Below are positions 52,061-63,527 of a DNA stretch of 64,000 bases, piece by piece. The notes beneath the pieces were generated by a model. The model saw only the letters and a program-made list of their open reading frames with translations, did not search any database and was not told where the DNA came from. Positions within the stretch are counted from its first letter, which is position 1, and each line of letters begins with the position of its first letter. The stretch comes from Pictodentalium vernedei. Lineage: Eukaryota > Mollusca > Scaphopoda > Dentaliida > Dentaliidae. Location: the NCBI GenBank assembly GCA_031216915.1, contig CM062297.1, forward strand, positions 178,860,356-178,924,355, written 5' to 3'. Both the position numbers and the translations under genes were made by a program.

Positions 52061-54168
52061 ACTAAACTAAACTAAACTGATTTATGCATTTGCTGAAATT
52101 GCTGCGTTTGATTTGACATTAATTTACAGTGTTAAAATAAAAATGATTTATCATTATCGGCACCATAATTAATGTAAGCATATAAATATGGGACTTGTTC
52201 TCTGTGCCCGGGTCAAATGTGAGGGAAGATGCCCAAACACGCAACATTTTCGCCCGAACCGGCCTCCACCCCACCCAAACCGGCCCCCACAATTTTACCT
52301 AAACCGGCCGCCAACATTTTCACCCAAACCGACCTCCAACAATTTTTCGCTCAATATGGCCTTCAAGTGATTTTTTCCCATGATTTAAAAAAACAACACC
52401 CAAGAAGAAATAAATAACACACTACTGGACTCAGTGGTGCAGCTAGGATGTTTTTAGCGGGGGTTCAAAGGTGGCCAGAGATCACTATTCCGATATTCGG
52501 TGTACAAACAGCAAAAGCAGAGATTTGAGGGGGGGGGGGGGGGGGGACGAAAATTGGGTCGCCATAAAATTTCATTTGTGTAACAACAGCAGAATTAAAC
52601 GATCTACCCGTAATTTGGAAAAGCAGGAACACGGTGAGCATATACAGCTCGAGAAACTATTATTCTGGAATTTTTATGAACTCTTACTGCGACCGTTTAC
52701 ATGTAAATCTTGATGGTGGGTTCCAATCAGGTGGACTATCTTATCCTGAAAACACTTGATAGACGCTGAAGACTTTCAGTGATCTTGGTGATGATATGGT
52801 ATGCGTAGTAACCATGATTTGAAGCGAAGACTTTGCTGCCCGTCTTCACATTCAAGTTTTTACTAGATTTCATTGTTCATACGGAGCCTTGAATTTTGAA
52901 TCGGGGATCAGCCATTTTTTCAGAAGCTATGACGAAAATCAAAAGAAAATTTTACGAGAGTCTATGTTACAATGTTCTTTCTTTCTCTCTGGAAGGTGTG
53001 GGGGAGGGGGGTGAGGGGGGCATCATTATCCTCATTTTCGCATGGATTCTAAGCTCCATATTTTTGTGAATAACGCTGGCTGAATTGAGTTGTGTGAGAA
53101 CATTTAGGGACTGAATGGTCACCTCATGATCCATTTCGGTGTACAAATTGCCAGAAAAATTTTTTCAACGCATACATTTTAACTCCGGTCTCACCCCCAC
53201 CCCCCAACCAGTTTGAAAAAAATCGTATTATTTCGTTAGTTTCATATGTTTTCGGGAAAGTTTGGGTGGTAAAAAATAAGGAAAACTGTCCGATGAATTT
53301 GATTTTCACAATGCAACTTTTGACTTTTACCACATAAAAGTTTTCGACCAAATTCCTTCAGGCAATCCACCAAAAAGTGACAGATTTCCTCCAATTACAA
53401 TGTCTGATAGGCACCCACGCGCCAGAAAATCCCCGGCGGGGGTGGGTGGGGGTGGGTGAGAGATGTTAAATTCCCCGACAGGGTTCAATTTCTCTGAGCG
53501 AGGAAATGGAGCTTTTCATAGTCTTATTTGAAAAACTTCGACCCGGTGTGAGAAATTAAAGAATCAGCTTTTGAAAAGCGTTATTTCCTCATCCAAAGAA
53601 ATAGAATTATGGTCGCGGCTCGCCATAACCTCTCGAAATAAAGGCATTAAAATTTTCTGTCCAACAATTTTCCAAAATGTTGTCATTTGAAGCAAGAAGA
53701 GTTTATCACTACCCTGGTGAAAACATTAACCAAGCTTGCAACGAGAAGCCCTCCCCGACGAACGTACCAAATGTCCCCGATGGGATGGGGAGGGGAGACC
53801 TCTCCGAAAGGGGAGGGGGGTTAGCCCCCACGGCGCCCCCTTTTGCGCCATCCCTGTGCGGGTGGGGCTCTAGAATCGGTCTTAGGCCATCGAATTTTTC
53901 AAAATTTCTCGGGGCGGCGCCCTCGGACCCCATCAGTGTGTGTGTGTGTGTGGCGGGGGGGGGGGAGGCATTCTCCCCTACCTACACCTATCTCGGCATT
54001 ACACGCCTCGATCATGACTTGTGGAATCACGCAAGGGAGGGACTGAGGGGGCAACATAAGCATAAACGACTGGCAAAACTTGCGTTTACACTTATGTTGT
54101 GTCATGATATAGCCCAGATGCTGACAATGACGTTAAACATCAATAAATATAGAGTGTACTGGTGTGTT
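52061..54168. other. Intergenic stretch with low-complexity tracts
   Basis: It holds TAAACTAAACTAAAC, a ~20-bp CCNCCAACAATTTT-like repeat at 52255-52345, G-runs (52530-52548, 53000) and (GT)n at 53935-53952. The 167-codon frame at 53677-54180 crosses simple sequence and is not called. Confidence 0.45.
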
Positions 54169-54662
54169 GCAGTGGCGTAGCCACGGGGGACCTGGGGCAC
54201 AGGCCCTTCAAAAGTTTCGCATGCCCCCCCCAAAAAAACAAAAACAAAAAAACAACAACATTGATCCCATGCAAGTTTAAAACAACTTAAGAGCCCAAAA
54301 ATGCTCTCCAATATAGGGCCACACATGCTACAATTGCCACAGATTCGATCTTGGAGCAATACATTTTGCAATTTTTTCTCGGGGGAGGCCTTGATCAAAC
54401 TAGGACCCTCTGATCGTCACCCCCTCCCCCCCACTTCCTTGTCCTAACTAGGACCCTCCAGTCGTTACCCCCTCTTCCCACTTCTATGAAGGGAAGTGGG
54501 AGGGGGGGATAACGGTGGGATGGTCCTAGATAGGACTGGGCAAGGACCCCCGAAAACCCACAACAACTTTACAAATAGCATGCATGGTGTGCCCTCCCCA
54601 CCCCCACCCCCCAAAAATGGCACGCCCCCCCCCTAATTATAGAATCCCGGCTACGCCCCTGA
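54169..54662. mobile_element. Possible hAT-like MITE (GTAGCC ends)
   Basis: CAGTGGCGTAGCCACGGG and CCCGGCTACGCCCCTG are inverted ends. Flanks GTGTGTTG and ACGCGTTG differ only by transitions, so the 8-bp duplication is weak. The inside has repeated CTAGGACCCTC pieces. Confidence 0.5.
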
Positions 54663-55133
54663 CGCGTTGTGTTGTATTACAGTTGTATGCACTTATTCAA
54701 GTCATTTTCTATAAATAAATCACAATAAAATCACGTGGTCTTGATTTTGTGAGGGTTTTTTTTTGGAAGGGCGGGGGTGGGGGGGGGGGGGAGTGGGGCA
54801 TAACTTGAAAAAAAGGTTATGCCACAGTTGATTTGCACTTGATAACCCGAAAAATGGTTATGGAATAACAGACGACACAATGCTACAAGATTTTAACATT
54901 TTCAGGAATTGGCCCCAAAATATCTTTTGCCTATGTGTCTTTATAACAAAAGGTTCGACACACCTGTTGTAATATCGTGGCATGAGCTATGGTTTAGGGT
55001 CAAATTACAAAAATATCAACACGCCAAAATATAGCTTATGAGACACTACTGGAAAAATGTGGTCGATCTTTTTCCAATTAGGAGTCAGGAACTTGTCCTA
55101 TGAGCCATATAATATCCTCTAGAGGGGTTTATA

Positions 55134-55390
55134 CAGTACGTGGAGAGTGTATTGTCACTAAATCATCCGCAGAGTGGAGATTCCACTCGAGCAATAATTG
55201 CAAATTTGTTGCAAAGCATAACCAGCACCAGCAAAGATTCAGCCAATGGACCTCCGGGTTTAACCCGGAGGTCCATTGGCTGAAACATTGCTTGTATTTT
55301 TTGTCGATATATACAAAATTTGAAAGTTATAGCTTGGGTGATAACTCCACTCCGCGGGTGATTTAGTTACAATTCACTCCCCACGTACTG
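55134..55390. mobile_element. TA-flanked MITE, family M, copy 2
   Basis: CAGTACGTGGAGAGTGTATT to CCACGTACTG, TA on both sides, with central hairpin CCTCCGGGTTTAACCCGGAGG. It is internally inverted relative to copy 1. Confidence 0.85.
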
Positions 55391-55799
55391 TATGTGGCCC
55401 ACATGACAAGCTCTAGATTCCTGTGTTAGGACTCAAACTATGGGAGGTGTATTTGTTGATAAATGCGAATATTCCTTGTAAAACGTGAAAGGTAAACAAA
55501 TTTTCAATTGCGTTCCGAAAAGTATCAATATTCTATTATTACTTACCATTCCATCAGCAGAAGGTTAACGTCTTGCAAACTTGACATGCTGCAGTTCTCC
55601 GCGATTCATTAGAGCTAATGAACACTTTATATCGGCTCCCGCAGTCAAATAAAGCGAATGGGGGCATTCAATAATAATTTGAAAACTGCACTCGCATTAG
55701 ACACGTTAAAGCGATTCAAATTTAGCGGGGACTTCGTCATACGGTAAACCCTCTTCGTTTCGCTTTGTCGATCCCGTGAAGGAAAACTGTCGACCCCTT
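55391..55799. other. Intergenic, nothing recognised
   Basis: No motif supported. Confidence 0.35.
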
Positions 55800-56110
55800 A
55801 CTTTCGCTTTCGCGTTGGGGTGACATGGTGTCGTGGCAGATTTAAATGCCGTCATTTTTTGGAGGAAAATCGTGTAATAAAGTATGTAATCGAGAATTCC
55901 GAATCCAACCTTTCAGCAGTTAGATAGATAAATCATTTGTGAGTAAGTGTGAAGAGAAAAACAAGAGTAAGATGAATTGAATCGTAATGCGAGGCGTGAA
56001 TGTGGTATGACCAGTCCAGGGCCCGTTGTACTCCTTCCTCGCTTCGCTCGGTAGTATATATGTATGATATTTTTGGCCTGTATGACAAGTTCCAGACTCC
56101 TGTGGAAAGG
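55800..56110. repeat. Dispersed repeat U, copy 2 (inverted)
   Basis: TCGCGTTGGGGTGACATGG to CTGTATGACAAGTTCCAGAC, the inverse of 51770-52060. It contains CTTCCTCGCTTCGCTCGG, missing in copy 1, where a TA run stands instead. Confidence 0.8.
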
Positions 56111-56440
56111 GCGACAAGTATTTCGCATTTATCTAGTGAAATAAGTAGAATAACGTCAAGTTTGGACAAAACTTCATTTTTCTGTCAGTGCGATTTTTTT
56201 AAGTAAAGATTGATGATTTAGGCTGAGTATTTGTTTTAAGGGAAGTTTTGAGAGGAGTTTAGTATTCGTTCCTTGAGTCGCTCGTCTTGCTGGGTCACAG
56301 TTCCTCCATTTTTATTTGCCCAATGTCAGTTTTCCTCCAAAGATATCTTTACTTTGAAAAAAAAAACAACAAAACACTTCAACAATTAATGAAATAAAAG
56401 TCGATCAAAAAATCAAATCACTTCTCTTATAAGTTCAGTA

Positions 56441-56671
56441 CAGTCGTCGTGGACTGCGTGGGCAATGATGTTCACGCATGAGTTCACCAAGCAATAAAAA
56501 TCATCAGCAGCAACATTTTAATTGATGAAGAACCGGGTTATACCCGGTGTCTCACTAATTAATTTTTTTTTGCTGATTATTCCTATAATTAGTGTTTGAA
56601 ATCTAATATTACTGCGTTCGTGGAAATATTGCCCACCTGAGCAAAGTGACCAGTCCACGGCCGCCGTACTG
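56441..56671. mobile_element. TA-flanked MITE, family N, copy 3
   Basis: CAGTCGTCGTGGACTGCG to CAGTCCACGGCCGCCGTACTG, with ACCGGGTTATACCCGGTG at the centre. Confidence 0.8.
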
Positions 56672-56900
56672 CAAGTAACGAAATAAAAATAATCTTAAAT
56701 TTGTGAACGAATGAATGTAAAATGAATGAAGCCAAGTCGAAACTAATGCTTACCATAAAAGATATATATTCCGTAGATTTTGTATAGAAAGATGACATGA
56801 CTACAACCCTGTCAATGGCGTAAGCTGTTTTCGGCCACGTTATTTTAACATAAATTCTTCCCGTCTATATATTTTCTGTGAGGTATCGTAGCAGAGTTAT

Positions 56901-57141
56901 TTATTTATTTATTGGTGTTTAAGGTCACATACTTATGTACAATGGCTAATCGTGACCGTGACAGTTTTACGGGTGGAGGAAGCCGGAGTACCCGGAGAGA
57001 ATCACCGAGCATCGACGAACAACTGTCAGCTCCTCAACAGTCTAACTCTGTTCAAGCTCCAATCAATCAGGGTCACAGCGGTTGAAGACATGTGGACCAT
57101 CGACGTGCAGTTCGCCTTAGTACACGACGTCATCGTGCCCC
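56901..57141 (-). mobile_element. SINE, head-truncated (copy N)
   Basis: The type-1 3' end and body lack the tRNA head. The 16-bp duplication ATCGTAGCAGAGTTAT (56885-56900, 57142-57157) shows it inserted already 5'-truncated, as in target-primed reverse transcription. Confidence 0.93.
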
Positions 57142-57157
57142 ATCGTAGCAGAGTTAT

Positions 57158-58084
57158 AAGTGTACTAACCATCGACAGTGAAACATCATGGAAGCTTCAG
57201 GGGGTTGGGGACGCTCCCACCTCTTAGGTCTCAGGTTAAAATTTTTAGACCTTGCTCAAAACACGTAGCATAAAAATCACTGCTTCTCAAAGATATACTT
57301 TTTCGACCCTTTACAGGGTTACCCACGGCTTACATGCGAGATGTTATTCGCTGTCGATATGTTTCACCCAGTGCCTTCGAATGACTCTATCTCAAGATAT
57401 AGGCCTATATGTCACAGATAAAGATGTCGACAAAATCTTAAAAAGAGAAAAAAAATTACTTGTGTCACGCTCAATATAAATAGACAAAGGGATTTCCGGA
57501 TAGATAAATGCGATCGCCTACGGTGCCTCTCCTGTCCATATTTTTTTTTTAAATGAGCAAAGATTTATGCGAACGCAAGTATGAACTACAAATCCCGGAA
57601 TACTAATATGCTGCATAACATGTGCGGGTTGCTTTGAATTATTTTTTGGACAGATCGGCGGGAACAGAATCTCTGAGCGTATTGGAACCCCCCATACATG
57701 CTCCCCTTACCCAGGGGTGGCGGAACGGGGGAGAGGGGGGAACTGGGGGGGGGGATCAGCCCCTCCACTTTTTTTTTGCCGGGCCATGTTTTTTTGTATG
57801 CATATATTTTAACACAACCGATGACTCGTGAGACAAGGGGCGGATCCAGAGCCTCCCCCATAATTTCGCCAGCTTTGTTTCTCTCGTACTGGTTCAGTTT
57901 CGATGGATTTCGGATCATTTTTCAGTTTAAACAATATTTATTTCCAAAGTTGAAAGAACGTTACAGAAATCGAGTACGATAATGATACACGTATCAGCGA
58001 GCACAAAACATTAATGGAAATGGATTCAGCAACAAGCTGGTAGCTTATACTAAGCTGTTTCCATATAGATAAGTCGTTTATGTA
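57158..58084. other. Intergenic, nothing recognised
   Basis: It has a G-rich tract at about 57720-57760 and a GGGGCGGATCCAGAGCC phrase at 57838. No gene seen. Confidence 0.4.
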
Positions 58085-58327
58085 CAGTACGTGGAGAGTG
58101 GATTGTAACAAAATCACCCGCAGAGTGGAGATATCACCCAAACCATAGGTTTCAAATTCTGTCCATACGGACAAAAAAACACAAGAAATGTTTCAGCCAA
58201 TGGACCTCCGGGTTGAACCTGGAACTTTTCTTATACTCGTTATACTTTTCAACAATTTTGCAATTATTGCTTGAGTGGAATCTCCACTCTGCGGGTGATT
58301 TGGTAATAATACACTCTACACGTACTG
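58085..58327. mobile_element. TA-flanked MITE, family M, copy 3
   Basis: CAGTACGTGGAGAGTGGATT to CACGTACTG, with TA at both edges. The central hairpin is partly deleted (CCTCCGGGTTGAACCTGG). Confidence 0.85.
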
Positions 58328-59029
58328 TATAATCTAGGACTGACGACGATGTTACAAGTCGGTGGCTTGGTGCAGGTGCATAGGGCTGTGTATAAATTTA
58401 CGTATTGTCGGTGATTTATTGATGCCTTAGGGATGAAGTGAGCCATTGTATGCCTTCGAAAAATACAAAGCCACGCGCACCTGCAACCAAGTCACGGTTT
58501 GTTAGGAATACGTATAAACAGTTGTACTTTGGATTTAAACACTGTGTAGGATAATGAAGGAGTATGGTGGATAGGTTTGGCATCTAGGCTGTTTTAGTGT
58601 TTGTAATAGTGTTCTTGGTTGGGTGGAACGCCCGCATGTAGATCGGCAGTGTAATTAATCGACGTGGGAAGGCCAGTCAGTCACGGAAAGTCGACCCTTA
58701 TGGTTGATACGGTACATATTTCTAGGATTGGGTTTCATAGAGCGCATATGGCCTAGGTGGTTACTTGGTAAAGAGTATAAACACAACCAAGCTCGTTTCC
58801 TAAAATTTCTTTTTCCCGACGGAGTTCAAAATGGTCAAGCATTAAACCAACAGTTCAGACTGCATGGGCACCGCCTTTGGTAATTAAATTCTCTCATTTT
58901 TTTGCAGTAAGTGGCAGCAAATGCTAAAATGTATACAGTCTGTTAAAAAATCGGTTAACTGAAATAGATCGTAATCTTACAGACATACAAGTACCAAATC
59001 CACCCCACAGCTATAATCACCAAATCATG
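58328..59029. other. Intergenic, nothing recognised
   Basis: No motif supported. Confidence 0.35.
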
Positions 59030-59400
59030 CCTGACTTTTTTATCTTCATGAAAATCGACTTGCGCTGAGGTTATCTCCCTTGAAATTATTAGTTCAGCAA
59101 GGAACGTCCAAAAAAGAAGCAAGTAATTGTTGAGAAAACAATTTTGACATCAATAGAAAATAATGAATGAAAACAACAGCTGTCTTTTGTTTTCGTTTAT
59201 TAAAAGTAACCAAGGAAAACTTGGCTTTTTATGGCAAGCTAATTAGACGCAACTAGTTCACAGATAATGATTAAGAATATCTATCAGTATCACCTACCAA
59301 CACTGAGTGTCCATTTTGTTCAGCGAATGTGTTTTTACAGTAATTTGCAAATTTTGATTGTTCCCAGGAACAAATTAGCAAATTTCACCTCCTAGACTTT
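59030..59400. repeat. Dispersed repeat R, copy 3 (inverted, partial)
   Basis: GAATATCTATCAGTATCACC, AACACTGAGTGTCCATTTTG and CAAATTTCACCTCCTAGAC mirror 3290-3400 and 5420-5520. Confidence 0.7.
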
Positions 59401-59429
59401 TATATTGATGAAAAGGACGGTGTCAGTAG

Positions 59430-59750
59430 TAAGGAAAGGCACTTGGGCGTAAAAATTTAACACTGAAAGCACCATAGACATTGGTTCGCCAGAGTAAATT
59501 TTCGTCTAGAAGGTAACGACCGTAAAAATTTAACACTGAAAATTCTCATAGGGTCTTGAATTTGGCATGAAAATTGACGTAAAAGGAAAAGGGCGTAAAG
59601 ATTTAACACTGAAAATTCCCATAGACTTTTTTGTGTATGGAAATTTTCAATGCTAAATTTTTACGACCGTTTCCTTCTGAAAAGGCGAACAATGTCTTTG
59701 GAGATTTCAGTGTTAACTTTTTACGCCCAAGTGCCTCCACTTACTACTGG
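59430..59750. repeat. Inverted repeat with internal iterons
   Basis: GGCACTTGGGCGTAAAAATT at the left mirrors TTTTTACGCCCAAGTGCC at the right. GTAAAAATTTAACACTGAAA recurs three times on the left arm, and GTTAACTTTTTACG/CTAAATTTTTACG twice on the right. No coding region. Confidence 0.8.
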
Positions 59751-59824
59751 TGTCTGTGTTATATGTGACGATGCGCTCACTGTTGATATAAGAACTAGGT
59801 AAAGAGCTACAGACAAAAAAAGAT

Positions 59825-59998
59825 TATAATTATTTATTATTTATTTGAGTTGAACGACACTTTCGACAGCCAAGGTCACTTCACGTCGGACAATTTTACG
59901 GGTGGAGGAAGCCGGATTACCAGGAGAGAATCACCGAGCCACGGCCAGCAACAGTACTGTCAGATTCCCCAACACACTCACTCCACAGAAACAGGGAT
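59825..59998 (-). mobile_element. SINE 3' half (copy O)
   Basis: AATTTTACGGGTGGAGGAAG and a type-2 3' end. It breaks off at ACAGGGATAGCG against a TTAA-family hairpin. Confidence 0.82.
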
Positions 59999-60003
59999 AG
60001 CGA

Positions 60004-60147
60004 TTCATATGACCCCGTCGAGCTCGTTCCAACGAGGGGTCACATGACATGGTTTTGTTGAAATTGTTTGAAAAATAATATTTTTTCAACTGCTGAATTT
60101 ACATATTACGCGGTCGGATGCGGTCGATTCGTTGGGTAAAGGGTTAA
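60004..60147. repeat. TTAA-family MITE, right half
   Basis: CGTCGAGCTCGTTCCAACGA, then the arm and right end TTGGGTAAAGGGTTAA. The left half is missing. Confidence 0.75.
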
Positions 60148-60219
60148 AAGAATGAGAAATAATAACACTCTCCGAAAACTATAAAAGATCTGAGAACATT
60201 TTGTACTTATTTGTTTTGG

Positions 60220-60253
60220 TTAAATAAATAAATAAAAAAAAAAAAAAAAAAAA

Positions 60254-60284
<31 letters not shown>

Positions 60285-60288
60285 ATAG
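60220..60288. repeat. (AAAT)n / poly-A microsatellite
   Basis: AATAAATA units flank a run of about 18 A. It may be an orphan SINE tail. Confidence 0.8.
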
Positions 60289-60574
60289 GATATTACTTGG
60301 TTAGTTTCATACCGGCCGACATATCTGCTCGAGGTAACTTCGTATCGGCCAGAGACTTTCGGTCTAAAACTGATACGAAGTTACCGAGTAATAACCTCAA
60401 ATTATCTACCGAGGATCAAAATTTATGGCCTTCACCCACATTTCAATTTTAAGAGCCGTTATTCCAACCTGTTTCGAAGATAATATGTAGTATGGGTAAC
60501 ATATAATCGTTTTATGCACAAACGTTTTCCTTGCACTCCCGTGGAAACCCTACAAGTTGCTTCAAGGGGTATCA

Positions 60575-60795
60575 TTAATCCTTTACCCAACGTAACGACC
60601 AAAACCGGCCAGCGCTATTCTAAAAAAATCGCCAATTAATTTTCATTATTTTTTCATTTTCTGTTTCAAAAACGTCGAGCTCGTTCCAACGAGGATTCAT
60701 AACCTATGTGTTTGAGACAAAAAATGAAAAAAATTAGTTATTCAAGAATTTTGTTCGCAAGTGTCGTCAGCTTTTAATGTTAGGTAAAGGGTTAA
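60575..60795. mobile_element. TTAA-flanked palindromic MITE
   Basis: TTAATCCTTTACCCAACGTA to ATGTTAGGTAAAGGGTTAA. Part of the left hairpin arm is deleted. Confidence 0.8.
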
Positions 60796-61205
60796 GGGAC
60801 CCCTTTAACACTGTTGGTAAAGGATAAGGTACCGAAAAAACTTCCCGTGATATTCTAGCTGCAGACAATGTGATGATATATGGTATGTAGCCTCCTTTAG
60901 TGGTATAAATTCAAGTTTGTTCAAAGAAACTTCCGCGTGCAGTAACTGAACTCGTCCAGAGATGTGCAAAATTTATGCCCTCACCAAACATTTTCGTTTT
61001 GAAAACATGTCGACCGAATTTAGCCGAAGTTGCTATGCATTAATATTTGTCGATATGTATCTCATAAATAACAAAAGTGTTTCTGCAATCTCGTGGAAAC
61101 CACAAGAGCTAAAATATGAAAAACGTTTCAAATGCCAATATTTTCTGAACTGCACAAGACGGTTACTGGATATTTGTTGTCAAGCTTCCCTTTGAGTAGA
61201 AGAAA

Positions 61206-61330
61206 TATAGAATATACTCATAGTTGCTTGGTGTACCAAATCTTCACCACGAGTGGTGAAGTGGTGTTAACGGCGAGCCTTCGGCGAGCGGTTAACACCA
61301 CTTCACCACGAGTGGTGAACATTTGGGCAT
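61206..61330. repeat. Palindrome, family V, copy 2
   Basis: TTGGTGTACCAAATCTTCACC, then CACGAGTGGTGAAGTGGTGT, GTTAACGGCGAGCC and inverses around TTCGGC. It is longer than the copy at 6.03 kb. Confidence 0.82.
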
Positions 61331-61414
61331 CTGCAAAAACTGGGCAATGTAGCAGGTGTCAGGTGTCTCTTGTTCGTCACAGCGACATGATAATGCAAGA
61401 TTGGTATCATATAA

Positions 61415-62068
61415 GGTTCCGCTCCACAGTTTCGCACTATTGCACAGGGGTGAAATTCTAAACAAAGGGCGTATGTTGAAACTAAGGCCATGTAAAATAG
61501 AGAAATATTTTTAGTATCAGATATATGATTACATTAGGCTTTTTGTTGGACAAGAGAATTTGAAGTTTTGGTCCCAAAGTTGGAGTCTGATACATAGGGG
61601 TAAATTACCAGATGAATTATGGGAAACAGTGGCTTCGAAAAATTGGCTATTTTTTTAAATGTAATTTTTACACGGGTTTGTTACCAGACAGGTAACTAAA
61701 AAATGAGACGGAAACATATAATTTTTTTTTTGCATTTTAGAAACAAGGGATGCTGTGCTCCAGGGGTGGGTAGGCGGGGTTGGTGGGAAAATTCTGCTTT
61801 TGAGGCTGCTAGGTGGCTGAAAATGACTGGTTTCGGTATTTTTTCAGGCAATTTTTCAGGTTGAAGTCTTGCCTTTGACAATAAATAATTCCACCCACAT
61901 TCAGATTGTTTATTTCTACTTAGTCAGATAGTGTTATATGTTTTTTGTGGATTTGGGAAATGTAATATATGTAATGGGTTTGATAAATAAGTTACAGGAT
62001 ATTTGCATTTGAAGAGAGTGTATGGCATGTCACATTTGGAAATGCTTGGAAAACTGTGGAGCGGAACC
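61415..62068. mobile_element. 654-bp Harbinger-like MITE, copy 1
   Basis: GGTTCCGCTCCACAGTTT and AAACTGTGGAGCGGAACC are perfect inverted ends except for terminal detail. Flanks are TAA and TTA. No transposase. The 61-codon frame inside is not considered a gene. Confidence 0.85.
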
Positions 62069-62870
62069 TTAAAGAGCATTCTGCCGACGGTGTCAATTCT
62101 TGAACCAGGAAGTTCCTTATTTGTGTTTGAGTTATAAATACACCATTTTTCAAAAAACTTTTCATTATTTCTGGTTTGTGTGCTACTGTTAGTAGTAGTT
62201 AACATTCATCAAGTGATATCTCAGCACAACTGGAAGGAAATAAGTGGAATTTTGAGAAATTTATTGATGTAGCCTAATTTCGCACTTGTTTTGAATTTTC
62301 GTCAAGATTTCAAAAACATTAAGGTAGAGCACTGCCTTTCCTAAACACCGAGCCTTGTATTTATGACAAATTTATGCAGTTATGGACAGCCTGGTTGTTA
62401 CTGTTGACCAGAGATTTGCAGTCATGGTGTCTACTTTTTCATTTTGGTCATTGGTGTCATGTCTGTGTGTCATCCGTCCGTCAAGCTGTTCATGCTTTCA
62501 TATCTAGAGAGCAACCCCCCCCCCTTCCCCAAAGCTATGGTTATTAGTGCTTATTGTTTTACATTTTGATTGTATTTAACAGTGCTATTGGCAGGACCTG
62601 GGTAGTCAATGTGGCTGGTGGTAATAACTTAAATACTATCTGAAGTGGCTCAGAGAAATCGGGGGGGGGGGGGGGGGTGGTGTGGTGTGGTTGTGAAAAT
62701 CGGGTAAAATCTGGCTGAAAAAGCTATTCGGCAATCAGGAAGGCCATGCTGTATCTTTTTACTGGTTGAAAATAGAGACTTGTGGTTTTTGTTCATTCAA
62801 CTCAGGATAGACTCCAGATTATTTTGCCTGAGTCAAATCCAGGGGGAGATCACTCTTGTTTTCTCTTTAA
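62069..62870. other. Spacer between the twin elements
   Basis: It begins TTAAAGAG and ends CTCTTTAA. It holds a G-run at 62661-62677 and a C-run at 62515-62524. Nothing else recognised. Confidence 0.5.
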
Positions 62871-63524
62871 GGTTCCGCTCCACAGTTTCGCACTATTGCA
62901 CAGGGGTGAAATTCTAAACAAAGGGCGTATGTTGAAACTAAGGCCATGTAAAATAGAGAAATATTTTTAGTATCAGATATATGATTACATTAGGCTTTTT
63001 GTTGGACAAGAGAATTTGAAGTTTTGGTCCCAAAGTTGGAGTCTGATACATAGGGGTAAATTACCAGATGAATTATGGGAAACAGTGGCTTCGAAAAATT
63101 GGCTATTTTTTTAAATGTAATTTTTACACGGGTTTGTTACCAGACAGGTAACTAAAAAATGAGACGGAAACATATAATTTTTTTTTTGCATTTTAGAAAC
63201 AAGGGATGCTGTGCTCCAGGGGTGGGTAGGCGGGGTTGGTGGGAAAATTCTGCTTTTGAGGCTGCTAGGTGGCTGAAAATGACTGGTTTCGGTATTTTTT
63301 CAGGCAATTTTTCAGGTTGAAGTCTTGCCTTTGACAATAAATAATTCCACCCACATTCAGATTGTTTATTTCTACTTAGTCAGATAGTGTTATATGTTTT
63401 TTGTGGATTTGGGAAATGTAATATATGTAATGGGTTTGATAAATAAGTTACAGGATATTTGCATTTGAAGAGAGTGTATGGCATGTCACATTTGGAAATG
63501 CTTGGAAAACTGTGGAGCGGAACC
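62871..63524. mobile_element. 654-bp Harbinger-like MITE, copy 2
   Basis: Same length, same orientation and, as far as I can read, the same sequence as copy 1. A perfect TAA duplication flanks it (62868-62870, 63525-63527), as in PIF/Harbinger (TWA) insertions. Confidence 0.88.
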
Positions 63525-63527
63525 TAA

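Noticed and set aside
53677-54180. 167-codon plus-strand open frame
   Set aside because: It runs through G-runs and (GT)n, has no family motif or splice context, and is rich in Gly/Pro from simple sequence.
61696-61881. 61-codon frame present in both 654-bp elements
   Set aside because: Identical only because the elements are identical; no motif.
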